DNA from: LMUY01 sp964242215
GTDB lineage: Bacteria > Pseudomonadota > Alphaproteobacteria > Acetobacterales > Acetobacteraceae
Reading direction: 5' to 3'
Assembly: GCA_964242215.1 (NCBI GenBank)
Contig: CAXTCJ010000015.1
Span: 1-64,000 of the forward strand
DNA: 64,000 bases
A program made the translations under genes and the position numbers. The notes under the pieces were generated by a model that was given only the letters and a program-made list of their open reading frames with translations, was not told the origin of the DNA and made no database searches. Position 1 is the stretch's first letter. The number at the start of each line of letters is the position of its first letter. Of this stretch, positions 54,895 to 63,584 are shown one piece after another.

Positions 54895-55510
54895 TCAACG
54901 CCGTGGCCTCGGCTTGGCCGCGTGAACGACGCTTTTCCGCGCGATGGCCGACATTTGGGCCAGCGACAGCAATCCCTCGACATTGTCGATCGCCAGAAAG
55001 GGCTGCTTCGATGCGGAGCCTTCGCGGATCGCGACCGGCAACACGCCGTGTCCGTTCTTTTGGAAGAACCTCTCCTTGGACTCGTCGATCCCCTCCGGGC
55101 ATCGCAAAATCGACAGCGGACGTTGCGCGATGCCGGGGACCGCCTGCCAGTATTCCGCCAGCGCCCGTTTAGTGACCCCCGGCCATAGCTCCCGGTCGGG
55201 ATGGGTGATCCGCACTCCGGCGACCGAAAAAGAGGCGTTCTGCGGCGGACGTGCATGCACGATGGATCCTGAATGCAATGGACCATTCGTGACCGGCGGC
55301 AATTCCTTTGGCGCTTGCCGCAGGGGCGGGACGGCGCCATGCCAGCCCTTCCGCGGTGTCGTGATCCGCGCCGCCCGGGACGGCCAAAACGGGTGCGGGG
55401 CGCTTGCGGGTCTGCCATGTCTCGCACCACCTCCTCAGCTGCCTTGTCCTCGCGGAGGCCCAGGAAAGGCGGATGGGACGAACCTGGACCAGGTGTCAGT
55501 CGGTCGGTGG
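54895..55510 (-). pseudogene. ligD: Broken, inverted second copy of ligD (end of ligase and start of polymerase domain)
   Basis: From the region VYLGxREDKAAEEVVRD it follows the intact ligD (59471-62152) through PPVTNxPLHSGSIVHARPPQ and ITHPDRELWPGVTKRALAEY to LLSLAQMSAI. It then jumps to the last 16 residues (ARKSVVHAAKPRPRR, stop at 54895). About 560 bases of the polymerase domain are gone; two bases (GC) are shared at the joint. In a roughly 100-base block around the polymerase start I see two mismatches between copies. The intact gene carries 15 extra bases (AGIAL) absent here. A frameshift lies near 55300. Confidence 0.8.
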
Positions 55511-55835
55511 CCGGCGGTGGAGCACTCGGATCTCAGCGTTCGCGCCGCGCGGGTTCTACGGCACACGATGCAGGCGATGTGTCTGCGATTGGACTGACCC
55601 GCCCTGCGCCGGACCATGCAGTGTATTCACCAACGACGACCACGTCAGGCCCTCGATGCCGTTCAGCAGGGGCCGTCCACCCCATCAATCCCAGGCATCA
55701 CCTACTCCTCTCTGCCTACCCATTAGCCCTCCCGATTTTTCACCGGGTCAGGGCGGGGATTTTCTGTTCAGGCAACCAGAACAGCCCCCGCGAATGTGCT
55801 GGTGATCTTTTTGATGGTTCGCGGTAGCGTGCCAA
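55511..55835. other. Gene-free stretch
   Basis: About 325 bases without a supported gene between the ligD copy and a small hypothetical gene. Confidence 0.3.
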
Positions 55836-56132
55836 ATGGAAAGCAAAGTAGATCGCTTATCGCAGCAGGTGTCGCCGGAGTTTACCGCCGTTCGGGGCGC
55901 CGGCAAGTCTGCTGCTAAGCGCCGAGCTGCGACGGACGCTGTTATCGAGCGCATTAGGCTGGACTGGGGCAAGCCATCGGTCGAGCACTCGACGGATAGC
56001 CTGCTCAAGCGGACCAGTGCCCCTGGCAGGCCGCTGTCCTACAACACGGTGAAGTCCAGGCTAGGCGGCCGAGAGCTAGCGCAGGCCCGGTATCAGGCTG
56101 CTTTGGCGGACGCGAAACGTGCTGGCAGATAA
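55836..56132 (+). CDS. Small basic hypothetical protein
   Basis: 98 residues, rich in Lys/Arg/Ala. SAAKRRAATDAVIERIRLDW and RELAQARYQAALADAKRAGR look like helices flanking a Ser/Thr-Pro linker (KRTSAPGRPLSYNTVKSRLG). The basic character would suit nucleic-acid binding. Ribosome site is weak and the family is not recognised. It is near a toxin remnant, so a plasmid origin is possible. Confidence 0.45.
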   Translation: MESKVDRLSQQVSPEFTAVRGAGKSAAKRRAATDAVIERIRLDWGKPSVEHSTDSLLKRTSAPGRPLSYNTVKSRLGGRELAQARYQAALADAKRAGR

Positions 56133-56933
56133 TCTGGTGGGGTAAGGCGGCTAGCAGCGCTAACTTTGACGAGGCGCGCAGCGATCGGCAACGGTAGGCT
56201 TTGCTCCACCTCAATGGGGCGGGTCCAGACGCCTACTGCTGGAATGCTGGCGCGGGTATCTGTCCCCAACGCCCGGTGGCCAGCACCCCCTTCCCGCCTC
56301 CGCGACCTCATGCGAACCTCTTGTCATGAAGGCACGGCTATCCCCTTTATCTTCTCTCCCCAGCGATGCGTCTGCTCTTGAACGGCACTATGCCGAGCAG
56401 TCGAAGAGGATCGTGCAACTCGCCAAGGCCTGCCGATCGGGAACATGCCCGCGAAACAGCAGCGGCTCGAACAAATCAAGGTTGCCATGCGTGCCGAGCG
56501 GCTGGCGACGGCAAAGAAGGCAAAAGTCGTCACATAGGTCAGGAGGTAGGCTACCCCGGCAACTGCAGCTATTAATTCGACGGCCACGGCCTGATGCGGA
56601 ATTGACAAAGAGCAGCACGGCCGCAGCCGTTGCAAGGCGGAATGATTGTAGCCCCGGTAACGGGCGGCTCCACCTACTCAGGAGGATCGGCTACTATTTT
56701 GGTGAGCGATGCGGGCGCCCACTCGCCCATCCCTTGCTGGCTCGCGACCTCAACCATCCTTAGGGGCGTTGGGGGCCGCGGCACACCCCGTTTCTACCAG
56801 GCCAATCCGGCGCACCTGCTTCAAGCTTCTTTGGATGTCCATCTGTCGATGTTTTGCTCTCCCCTCCGGCGAACCGTTTGTGGTCGGCCGGTTCATTCGC
56901 GCTGCCTGGCGATCTTCAGTCGTAGCCGCCTGA
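56133..56933. other. Mostly gene-free stretch
   Basis: A helical frame at 56326-56440 (DASALERHYAEQSKRIVQLA) seems to continue in another frame as MPAKQQRLEQIKVAMRAERL to a TAG near 56536. It may be a small frameshifted gene. No antitoxin of the CcdA type could be recognised immediately before the CcdB-like remnant. Confidence 0.3.
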
Positions 56934-57240
56934 GTGGCGGCACAGCACGATGTTTGCCGCAATCTTGGTCAACTCCGGTCGATCTACCCGTTCTTCGTTG
57001 TCGTTCAGCCCTATAAGTTCGCGGGTCTGAACCGCCGGCTTGTGGTGCCCATGACGGCGATGACCGGCCTTTACCCGAAATCCTACGCGCCTCGATTTAC
57101 ATCGCAGGAATCGAGGTTGTGGCTGACCCGCTGCTCATGTCTCAATACCCACTGACAGATTGGGGGAGGTCGTCCACTCCCCGGACGACAAGGACGCCTA
57201 GGCTGTCACTGGGTCCATCGATCGGGTTCTCAGTTCGGCC
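56934..57240 (+). pseudogene. CcdB-like toxin, frameshifted
   Basis: The GTG at 56934 begins VAAQHDVCRNLGQLRSIYPF, followed by FVVVQPYKFAGLNRRLVVPM, the typical CcdB N-terminus and second strand. After YAPRFT the frame shifts (about 57105) to GIEVVADPLLMSQYP, then again to a GEVVHSPDDKDA-stop and SIDRVLSSAYR-like end. CcdB toxins poison DNA gyrase on plasmids. The last helix that contacts gyrase is present only out of frame, so the toxin is dead. Confidence 0.65.
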
Positions 57241-57372
57241 TACCGTCGGCCACGTTAGTCGCTCAACCATGGCAGAGTGTGTGGTAGCTACCTCGGCGCC
57301 GACCCCGCGGCGCGGGGGAGTGCCGCGCCATTGTCATGGCAACGAGCCAATGGTCAGTCGCGTTGAAGTCGA

Positions 57373-58320
57373 ATGCGCGAGCTACCGGTCGTAGAAGACG
57401 TGACGCTGCTGACAACAGCCGTGCGTATGGTGCAGGCGACAGGCTATCGCTTTGTCACGCCCACACCGTTGACGCATTCGCGGGTCAACGCTCGGCCTGA
57501 TAGTGCATGGGCGCAAGATCTCAGGGGGGTCTTCGGCTGGAGCCGGCCGTTCCACGAGGGCGTGATACCCGCACCGATTTTCGAGGCGATCCGAAGCGCC
57601 GGAGTGATCCGCCCTTATGTCGACGGCGGCTGGATCAGCACGATTCGGCTTTCGACTTTGAACGAGCTGCTGTTCGCCCACTCCGCCTATCCGACCGAGG
57701 CCGCTGACTCGGTATTCTTTGGACCGGACACGTACCGCTTTGCCCACGCCGTCGGAGAGGTGCTGCACCGGCCGGTACAACGCGCAGTGGATATTGGCTG
57801 TGGCGCGGGGCCGGCAGCGATCCTGATTGCGCGGGCCTGGCCCGCGGCGGAGGTGGTCGCGCTGGATATCAACGACGCGGCTCTGCGGTTGACGCGGGCA
57901 AATGCCTTGCTGGCCGGCGTGAATGTCCGCGCGGCGCATAGCGACCTGCTATCCGGGGTGGATGGCTCGTTCGATCTGATCGTCGCCAACCCGCCCTACC
58001 TCGTTGACCCTGCCGCGCGCGCCTACCGGCATGGCGGTGGACCGCTGGGTGCCGGGTTATCGCTCGCGATCCTGGATTCGGCGCTACCCCGCTTGGCGCG
58101 TGGCGGGACGCTGCTGTTGTACACGGGGGCCGCCATCGAAGGCGGGGTCGATCCGTTTCTGGCCGCGGTCCAGGGCCGGCTTCAGAGCGAAGATCTGGTG
58201 TGGCGCTATCGCGAGATAGATCCAGACGTGTTCGGGGAGGAGCTTACGGGAGGCGCCTATACCGAGGCCGAGAGGATCGCGGCCGTCGTGCTCACAGTCC
58301 GCAACAAAACAATAATTTAA
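57373..58320 (+). CDS. Class I SAM-dependent methyltransferase (HemK-like, NPPY type)
   Basis: 315 residues. An N-terminal domain (1-125) with no clear match is followed by the Rossmann fold: motif I AVDIGCGAGPAAILIA at about 137, motif II VVALDINDAALRLT, and motif IV LIVANPPYL at about 205. The NPPY motif means an amide or amine nitrogen is the likely acceptor. It ends 15 bases before the diiron-enzyme gene, which has an AGGAAGG site in that gap, so the two form an operon. It is not the housekeeping prmC (no prfA next to it). The substrate may be a small molecule or peptide. Confidence 0.82.
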   Translation: MRELPVVEDVTLLTTAVRMVQATGYRFVTPTPLTHSRVNARPDSAWAQDLRGVFGWSRPFHEGVIPAPIFEAIRSAGVIRPYVDGGWISTIRLSTLNELLFAHSAYPTEAADSVFFGPDTYRFAHAVGEVLHRPVQRAVDIGCGAGPAAILIARAWPAAEVVALDINDAALRLTRANALLAGVNVRAAHSDLLSGVDGSFDLIVANPPYLVDPAARAYRHGGGPLGAGLSLAILDSALPRLARGGTLLLYTGAAIEGGVDPFLAAVQGRLQSEDLVWRYREIDPDVFGEELTGGAYTEAERIAAVVLTVRNKTII

Positions 58321-58335
58321 AGGAAGGCCTCTCTC

Positions 58336-59220
58336 ATGCCTGATGGTAGCATTGCCGCTGCTTTAAGCCAGGAAGACCTCTGGCATCGCAGGCTGACCGC
58401 GTTCAACGCGGCCCGGTTCACGCCGGGTCTGCCTTACCAGGGCTGGCGCGAGGACATCGTGGCGCATGCAGCCCTGGCGCAGGAGGAGGGCGACTGGTTG
58501 GAGGCGAAGCGGGCCGAGGTGACGGACCGGGCGTCTCAGGCGCCGCGTGACCCGGACGGCTTCGTCGCTTGGTTCGAGCAGCTTGAGCGCGTGGGACCGG
58601 GCCAAGGTGACACGCTGTTCCCGTGGCTGGCGGAGCAAGCAACGATGGAGGAGATGGGCTGGTTTCTGACGCAGGAGGTCGCCGGTGAGGCGGGGTTCGA
58701 CGACCTGACGGCCATCACCCAGATGCGCCTGCCGGTTCGGGCAAAGCTGGAACTCGCTCGCAACTACTGGGACGAAATGGGCCGCGGCGGCGCCAAAGGC
58801 ATGCACGGGCCGATGCTGGAGCATCTCGCAGCCCAACTGGGGCTGGAGCCCCGGGTGGAGACGACCGTGTGGGAGACGCTAGCACTGGCCAACACGATGG
58901 CGGGCTTGGCGGTAAATCGGCGGTATGCCTTCCACTCGGTTGGCGCGTTGGGCGTCATCGAGCAGACTGCGCCGGGCCGGGCGAAGCTGGTTGGAGAGGG
59001 GCTGAAGCGGCTCGGTGTCAGTGCAAAGAACCGGCACTACTTTGACCTACATGCGATCCTAGACATCAAGCACAGTGCGGCTTGGAATGCGGAGGCTGCG
59101 TGGCCGATGGTAGCGGCACGGCCTGAGTTGGCGACAGCGCTGGCGGAGGGGGCGTTGATGCGGCTCGAGTGCGGGGCGGCCTGCTTCAGGCGATATCGGA
59201 AAATGTTCGGGCTGCAGTAA
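58336..59220 (+). CDS. Haem-oxygenase-like diiron oxidase (iron-containing redox enzyme family)
   Basis: 294 residues, all helical. The family's metal-ligand pattern is visible: Glu in ATMEEMGWFLTQEV, Glu and His in NYWDEMGRGGAKGMHGPMLE, and His/Asp/His in FDLHAILDIKHSAAW. Enzymes of this fold use a non-haem diiron centre and oxygen for N-oxygenation, desaturation or C-C cleavage in natural-product and amino-acid pathways. It is coupled to the upstream methyltransferase; no peptide synthetase or precursor-peptide gene is visible in the window. The substrate is unknown; an oxidised and methylated small amine or amino acid is the most natural idea. Confidence 0.82.
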   Translation: MPDGSIAAALSQEDLWHRRLTAFNAARFTPGLPYQGWREDIVAHAALAQEEGDWLEAKRAEVTDRASQAPRDPDGFVAWFEQLERVGPGQGDTLFPWLAEQATMEEMGWFLTQEVAGEAGFDDLTAITQMRLPVRAKLELARNYWDEMGRGGAKGMHGPMLEHLAAQLGLEPRVETTVWETLALANTMAGLAVNRRYAFHSVGALGVIEQTAPGRAKLVGEGLKRLGVSAKNRHYFDLHAILDIKHSAAWNAEAAWPMVAARPELATALAEGALMRLECGAACFRRYRKMFGLQ

Positions 59221-59461
59221 ACGGCATGGAAGTCCGGTGAGCCTTCTTGCGGTCGTTCAGCGCGCCAACGACACTTGGTCGCCGAGCACCGTGCGCCGGC
59301 GCCCGCCCGACTTGGGCAGGCTCAGGCCGCAAATGCCGAGGCTTGGTTCCTGTCTCCGATACTCGGTCATTCTCCGCTCCGCGCCTGGGAGGTGTGGCCG
59401 ATGTGCAACCGGAGTTGGCGCTAGCATAGCCGTAGTTTGAACCATCCGGGGCCGTTTCCGT
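59221..59461. other. Intergenic region before ligD
   Basis: About 240 bases with no supported gene. It must carry the ligD promoter, which I cannot define. Confidence 0.3.
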
Positions 59462-59470
59462 ATGTTGCCA

Positions 59471-62152
59471 ATGGCCACCAAGCCGACCGAGCGGGCGACG
59501 TCTCTGGCGAGCTACCGCGCCAAGCGCGACTTTGCCGTCACGGCCGAACCCGCCCCTGCGCAGACGACGGCGTCACCCGACGCGCCCATGTTCGTCATCC
59601 AGAAGCATGCCGCGCACAGGGCAGGGCTACACTGGGATTTCCGCCTCGAACATGGCGGTGTACTCTGGAGTTGGGCGGTCCGTGAAGGCCCGTCACTCGA
59701 CCCGGCTGACCGCCGGATCGCAGTCCACGTCGAGGACCACCCCATCGACTATGCCGACTTCCAGGGCACGATCCCGGCCGGGCAGTATGGCGGAGGGACC
59801 GTCGAGACTTGGGACCGCGGCACTTGGACCGCGCTGGAGGACCCCGACAAGGGGATGAAGACGGGCAGCCTCCGCTTCGAACTGTCAGGCCAGCGGCTAC
59901 ACGGCCGCTTCACGCTCGCTCGGCTCCGACGCGACCCGAAGAAGCAAGAAGCATGGTACCTGATCAAGGGTCACGACGAGTATGCTCGGGAAGGCGTGCA
60001 TGCCCTCGACATCGAGCGGGAAAAGCCTCTGCAAACCAAGAAGGTCAAGCAGACGGAACTCGCCATTGCCAAGCGGTCGAAGTTGGACGCGCCAGCCGAG
60101 GGGGCTGTTCGCCGAGCAATGCCAGAAGCGCAAGCGCCGCAGCTATGTTCCTTGGCCGAGGAGCCGCCGGACGGGGCGCTGTGGCTCAGTGAAATCAAGT
60201 TCGACGGCTACCGGATTGTAGCCGCCATCGAAGATGGCAAAGTGCGCCTTCTGACGAGGAATGGACATGATTGGGCCGATCGCATGCCCAGCATCGCCGC
60301 CAGCTTCAAGACCCTCCCGATCAAGTCGGCCATGCTTGACGGCGAATTGGTGTCCCTGGGCGCCGACGGCGTGTCGAGCTTCCCGGGATTGCAGGCCGCG
60401 CTGAAAACCGGACGCGATGACACGCTGACCTTCTACGCCTTCGACCTTCTGCATCTCGATGGCTGGGATCTGCGCGGCTGCGAGTTGCTGGAGCGCAAGC
60501 GGGTGCTCGCCGGACTGGCGGAGTGGACGGGCGCGCTGCGCTACAGCGACCATCACGTAGGCCAGACGCACGAGATGCGCCGGGGCGCATGCAGGATGAA
60601 GCTGGAGGGAATCATCTGCAAGAAGGCGGACAGCCTCTATCGTGCGGGTCGGGGTGGCGACTGGATCAAGGTCAAATGCTCCGGCAGGGAGGAGTTCGTC
60701 GTGTTGGGGTGGACCACGCCAGGCGGCAGCCGCATCGGGATCGGAGCGCTGCAGGTCGGATACCGAGACCCGACAGGCGTCTTGCAATACGCAGGAGCCG
60801 TCGGCACGGGCTTCGATCACAAAGAACTCCACGCATTGCATAGACGCTTTCAAAGTATGGCGGTTGAGAACCCGCCGGACATGCAGGTCTCTGGCGACCC
60901 GGACGACCCGACAACGACGTGGATCCGCCCCGAAATCGTCGTCGAGGTGCAATACACTGCCTGGTCCGGCGCCGGGCGGGTCAGGCATCCGGTCTACCTG
61001 GGCATCCGCGAGGACAAAGCAGCCGAGGAGGTGGTGCGGGACCTGGCAGACCCGGAAGCGCCCCGCACCCGTTTTTGGCCGTCCCGCGCGGCGCGGATCA
61101 CGACATCGCGGAAGGGCTGGCACGGCGCCGTCCCGCCTTTGCGCCAAGCGCCAACGAAATCGCCGCCGGTCACGAATGATCCATTGCATTCAGGATCCAT
61201 CGTGCATGCACGTCCGCCGCAGAAAGCCTCTTTCTCGGTCGCCGGAGTGCGGATCACCCATCCCGACCGGGAGCTATGGCCGGGGGTCACCAAACGGGCG
61301 CTGGCGGAATACTGGCAGGCAGTCGCCGGTATCGCATTGCCCGGCATCGCGCAACGTCCGCTGTCGATTTTGCGATGCCCGGAGGGGATCGACGAGTCCA
61401 AGGAGAGGTTCTTCCAAAAGAACGGACACGGCGTGTTGCCGGTCGCGATCCGCGAAGGCTCCGCATCGAAGCAGCCCTTTCTGGCGATCGACGATGTCGA
61501 GGGATTGCTGTCGCTGGCCCAGATGTCGGCAATAGAACTGCATCCGTGGGGCGCATCCGAAGCCGATCCGACGCGGCCGGATTGGATCGTGTTCGACCTC
61601 GATCCGGGCGAGGGCGTGGCATGGCCCGAAGTCGTGAAGGCCGCGCACGATACGCGCGGTCGGCTTGAGCGCATTGGCCTGGAGTCGTTCTGCCGCACCA
61701 CGGGCGGCAAAGGACTGCACGTCGTCGTCCCGCTCGTGCCCGACGCGGACTGGTCGGTCGTCAAGCCGTTCTGCAAGGCCTTTGCGGAACTGATGGCGGC
61801 CCAGGAGCCGACACGATTCCTTGCCCACCTCAAGATTGCGGACCGCAAGGGCAGAATTCTAGTGGACTGGCTGCGCAACGGCCTAGGTGCGACCGCAGTC
61901 GGGAGCTTCTCGCCGCGAGCGCGTCCCGGTGCCACCGTTGCCACTCCTGTGGCTTGGCGGGAGGTCACGGCCAAGTTGAACCCTGGAGCTTATACCGTGC
62001 TCACGGTTCCAGCGCGCATCTCGGCTCTCAAAGCCGATCCTTGGCAGGGTTTCAGGACCGCTTCGCAACGCTTGCCGGGCGTTCCGACGACGGCGCCTGC
62101 CATTGCGCGGAAAAGCGTCGTTCACGCGGCCAAGCCGAGGCCGCGGCGTTGA
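59471..62152 (+). CDS. ligD: Multifunctional DNA ligase D (phosphoesterase-ligase-polymerase)
   Basis: About 893 residues. Domain order is phosphoesterase (about 40-160: FVIQKHAAHRAGLHWDFRLE, EDHPIDYADFQGTIPAG), ATP-dependent ligase (about 215-540, catalytic Lys in LSEIKFDGYRIVAAI near 245), and AEP-type polymerase (about 590-880: GVRITHPDRELWPG, DxD in VFDLDPGEGVAW, LHVVVPLVPDA). LigD acts with Ku in non-homologous end joining; ku is not in the window. I take ATG 59471 (MATKPTERATS); ATG 59462 lies three codons upstream. A partial inverted copy lies at 54895. Intact and full length. Confidence 0.93.
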   Translation: MATKPTERATSLASYRAKRDFAVTAEPAPAQTTASPDAPMFVIQKHAAHRAGLHWDFRLEHGGVLWSWAVREGPSLDPADRRIAVHVEDHPIDYADFQGTIPAGQYGGGTVETWDRGTWTALEDPDKGMKTGSLRFELSGQRLHGRFTLARLRRDPKKQEAWYLIKGHDEYAREGVHALDIEREKPLQTKKVKQTELAIAKRSKLDAPAEGAVRRAMPEAQAPQLCSLAEEPPDGALWLSEIKFDGYRIVAAIEDGKVRLLTRNGHDWADRMPSIAASFKTLPIKSAMLDGELVSLGADGVSSFPGLQAALKTGRDDTLTFYAFDLLHLDGWDLRGCELLERKRVLAGLAEWTGALRYSDHHVGQTHEMRRGACRMKLEGIICKKADSLYRAGRGGDWIKVKCSGREEFVVLGWTTPGGSRIGIGALQVGYRDPTGVLQYAGAVGTGFDHKELHALHRRFQSMAVENPPDMQVSGDPDDPTTTWIRPEIVVEVQYTAWSGAGRVRHPVYLGIREDKAAEEVVRDLADPEAPRTRFWPSRAARITTSRKGWHGAVPPLRQAPTKSPPVTNDPLHSGSIVHARPPQKASFSVAGVRITHPDRELWPGVTKRALAEYWQAVAGIALPGIAQRPLSILRCPEGIDESKERFFQKNGHGVLPVAIREGSASKQPFLAIDDVEGLLSLAQMSAIELHPWGASEADPTRPDWIVFDLDPGEGVAWPEVVKAAHDTRGRLERIGLESFCRTTGGKGLHVVVPLVPDADWSVVKPFCKAFAELMAAQEPTRFLAHLKIADRKGRILVDWLRNGLGATAVGSFSPRARPGATVATPVAWREVTAKLNPGAYTVLTVPARISALKADPWQGFRTASQRLPGVPTTAPAIARKSVVHAAKPRPRR

Positions 62153-62164
62153 AAGGAATCTCGG

Positions 62165-62512
62165 AACGTCCTGGTGCCGCCGATCATGCGGCGTGGGCAC
62201 TCCGGCTCGCATAGCGTTGACCAGACCCTCGTCGGCACCGTAGCCGCCGCACGCGCTGCACTGGAGCCCGACCAAGGCGAGTTCGACGAGAGCCAGTTCG
62301 CCGTGCTTCCGGATCAGCGCCGCCGTAGGCAGGGTGGCGCGGTAGCCACACGCACGGCAAGTCGCCACCCGCAACCAGCCCTGGGGAGTGTTCCGCAGTG
62401 AGGTGAGGCGCGGTTGCCGGTTCGGGTCCTTGCATTCCAATGAACGGAACGCAAAGCGAACGCGGCGGCAGCGTCGAGCGTTCGTGGCAATCGCGAGGCA
62501 GCCCTCGATCAT
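62165..62512 (-). CDS. Small zinc-ribbon protein, C-terminus uncertain
   Basis: From the ATG at 62512 (MIEGCLAIATNARRCRRVRF) the frame contains WLRVATCRACGYRATLPTAA and VGLQCSACGGYGADEGLVNA, that is two CxxC pairs separated by a helix, a likely zinc ribbon. The open frame runs on into the antisense of ligD, so the true end is unclear; homologous character fades after about 62165. The coding strand faces ligD. Function unknown. Confidence 0.5.
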
Positions 62513-62582
62513 GACATTGTTGATTGAAGGGACGTGGCTAACTCTCACCTGCACGTAACCGACAGACGGGACGGAGCGGCAC

Positions 62583-63584
62583 TTGGACGATAAGGCGAAG
62601 GTCGTGGTCATCACTGGCGCGGGATCGGGCATAGGCCTGGCTGCCGCGCTCGAATACGCCAAGCGGGGCTGGAAGGTCGGCCTGATCGGGCGGGGTGCCA
62701 AGGCGTTGGCCGATGCCGGTCGGCAGGTGGCCGAAGCGGGGGGCGTGCCCCACGTGGCCCTCGCGGACGTCGCAGACGGCGTCGCGCTGGAAGCCGCCGC
62801 CGCCGCCGTCGAGGCGGTGCTGGGTCCGATCGACGTATGGATCAACAATGCCGGCATCGGCTTCTACGGCAAGTTCAGCGACGTGCCGGAGGACGCGTTC
62901 CGCCGGGTGATCGACGTCAACCTGCATGGAACCGTCAACGGCACCCGCATCGCGCTCGCCCGGATGAAGCCGCGCGATCGGGGCACCATCGTCCAGATCC
63001 TCTCTGCCATCTCGTACCGCGGCGTGCCGCTGCAGTCCGCTTACTCGACCACGAAGTACGGTCTGCGCGGATTCACGGAGGCGTTGCGAGCCGAACTGGT
63101 GAACGATCGCTCCGCCGTGCACGTCACCATGGTGCATCCGCCCTCGGTCAACACGCCGTTCTACAGCCACGCGGGGTCGGTCATGGACGAGGCGCCCCGG
63201 CCGCCGCCGCCGGTCTACCAGCCCGAGATCATCGGCGAGGCGATCTACATGGCCGGCACCCGGAAACGACGGGAGTGGCGCGTCACCGGCGAGACGGTCG
63301 GTTTCAGCATCGCCAATAAGATCGCGCCGGGCCTTTTGGACCAACTGTCCGGCCTCGCCGGCGTCGCGGTGCAGCACACGAAACGGCAAGACGTCGCCGA
63401 ACGGCGGGATCCGAACACATTCACCCCCTCCACCAAGCCCTCCGGCACCCACGGTCCGTTCGACCGCGAAGCCCTCGGCGCCAGCGCGCAGTGGTGGGCG
63501 AGCAAGAACCCCGGGACCGTCGGCCTCGGCCTGGGCGTGCTTGCCCTCGGCGTCTTGGGCCTGGTCGCAAGACGGCGCGGTTGA
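62583..63584 (+). CDS. SDR-family oxidoreductase with C-terminal membrane tail
   Basis: 333 residues from a TTG start with a GGAG site. TGAGSGIGLAAALEYAKRG binds NAD(P), INNAGIGFYG is the NNAG motif, the catalytic Ser is in LSAISYRG, and Tyr/Lys are in YSTTKYG. The last 90 residues are an extension: a polar linker (FTPSTKPSGTHGPFDREALG), then a terminal hydrophobic helix (VGLGLGVLALGVLGLVARRR), suggesting membrane anchoring. Its stop overlaps the TTG of the patatin gene that follows. Substrate unknown, possibly a lipid given the tail and neighbour. Confidence 0.85.
   Translation: MDDKAKVVVITGAGSGIGLAAALEYAKRGWKVGLIGRGAKALADAGRQVAEAGGVPHVALADVADGVALEAAAAAVEAVLGPIDVWINNAGIGFYGKFSDVPEDAFRRVIDVNLHGTVNGTRIALARMKPRDRGTIVQILSAISYRGVPLQSAYSTTKYGLRGFTEALRAELVNDRSAVHVTMVHPPSVNTPFYSHAGSVMDEAPRPPPPVYQPEIIGEAIYMAGTRKRREWRVTGETVGFSIANKIAPGLLDQLSGLAGVAVQHTKRQDVAERRDPNTFTPSTKPSGTHGPFDREALGASAQWWASKNPGTVGLGLGVLALGVLGLVARRRG

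Noticed and set aside
61883..62857. 324-codon minus-strand frame
   Set aside because: Both ends are antisense of ligD and the SDR; only the central zinc-ribbon part was kept as a feature.
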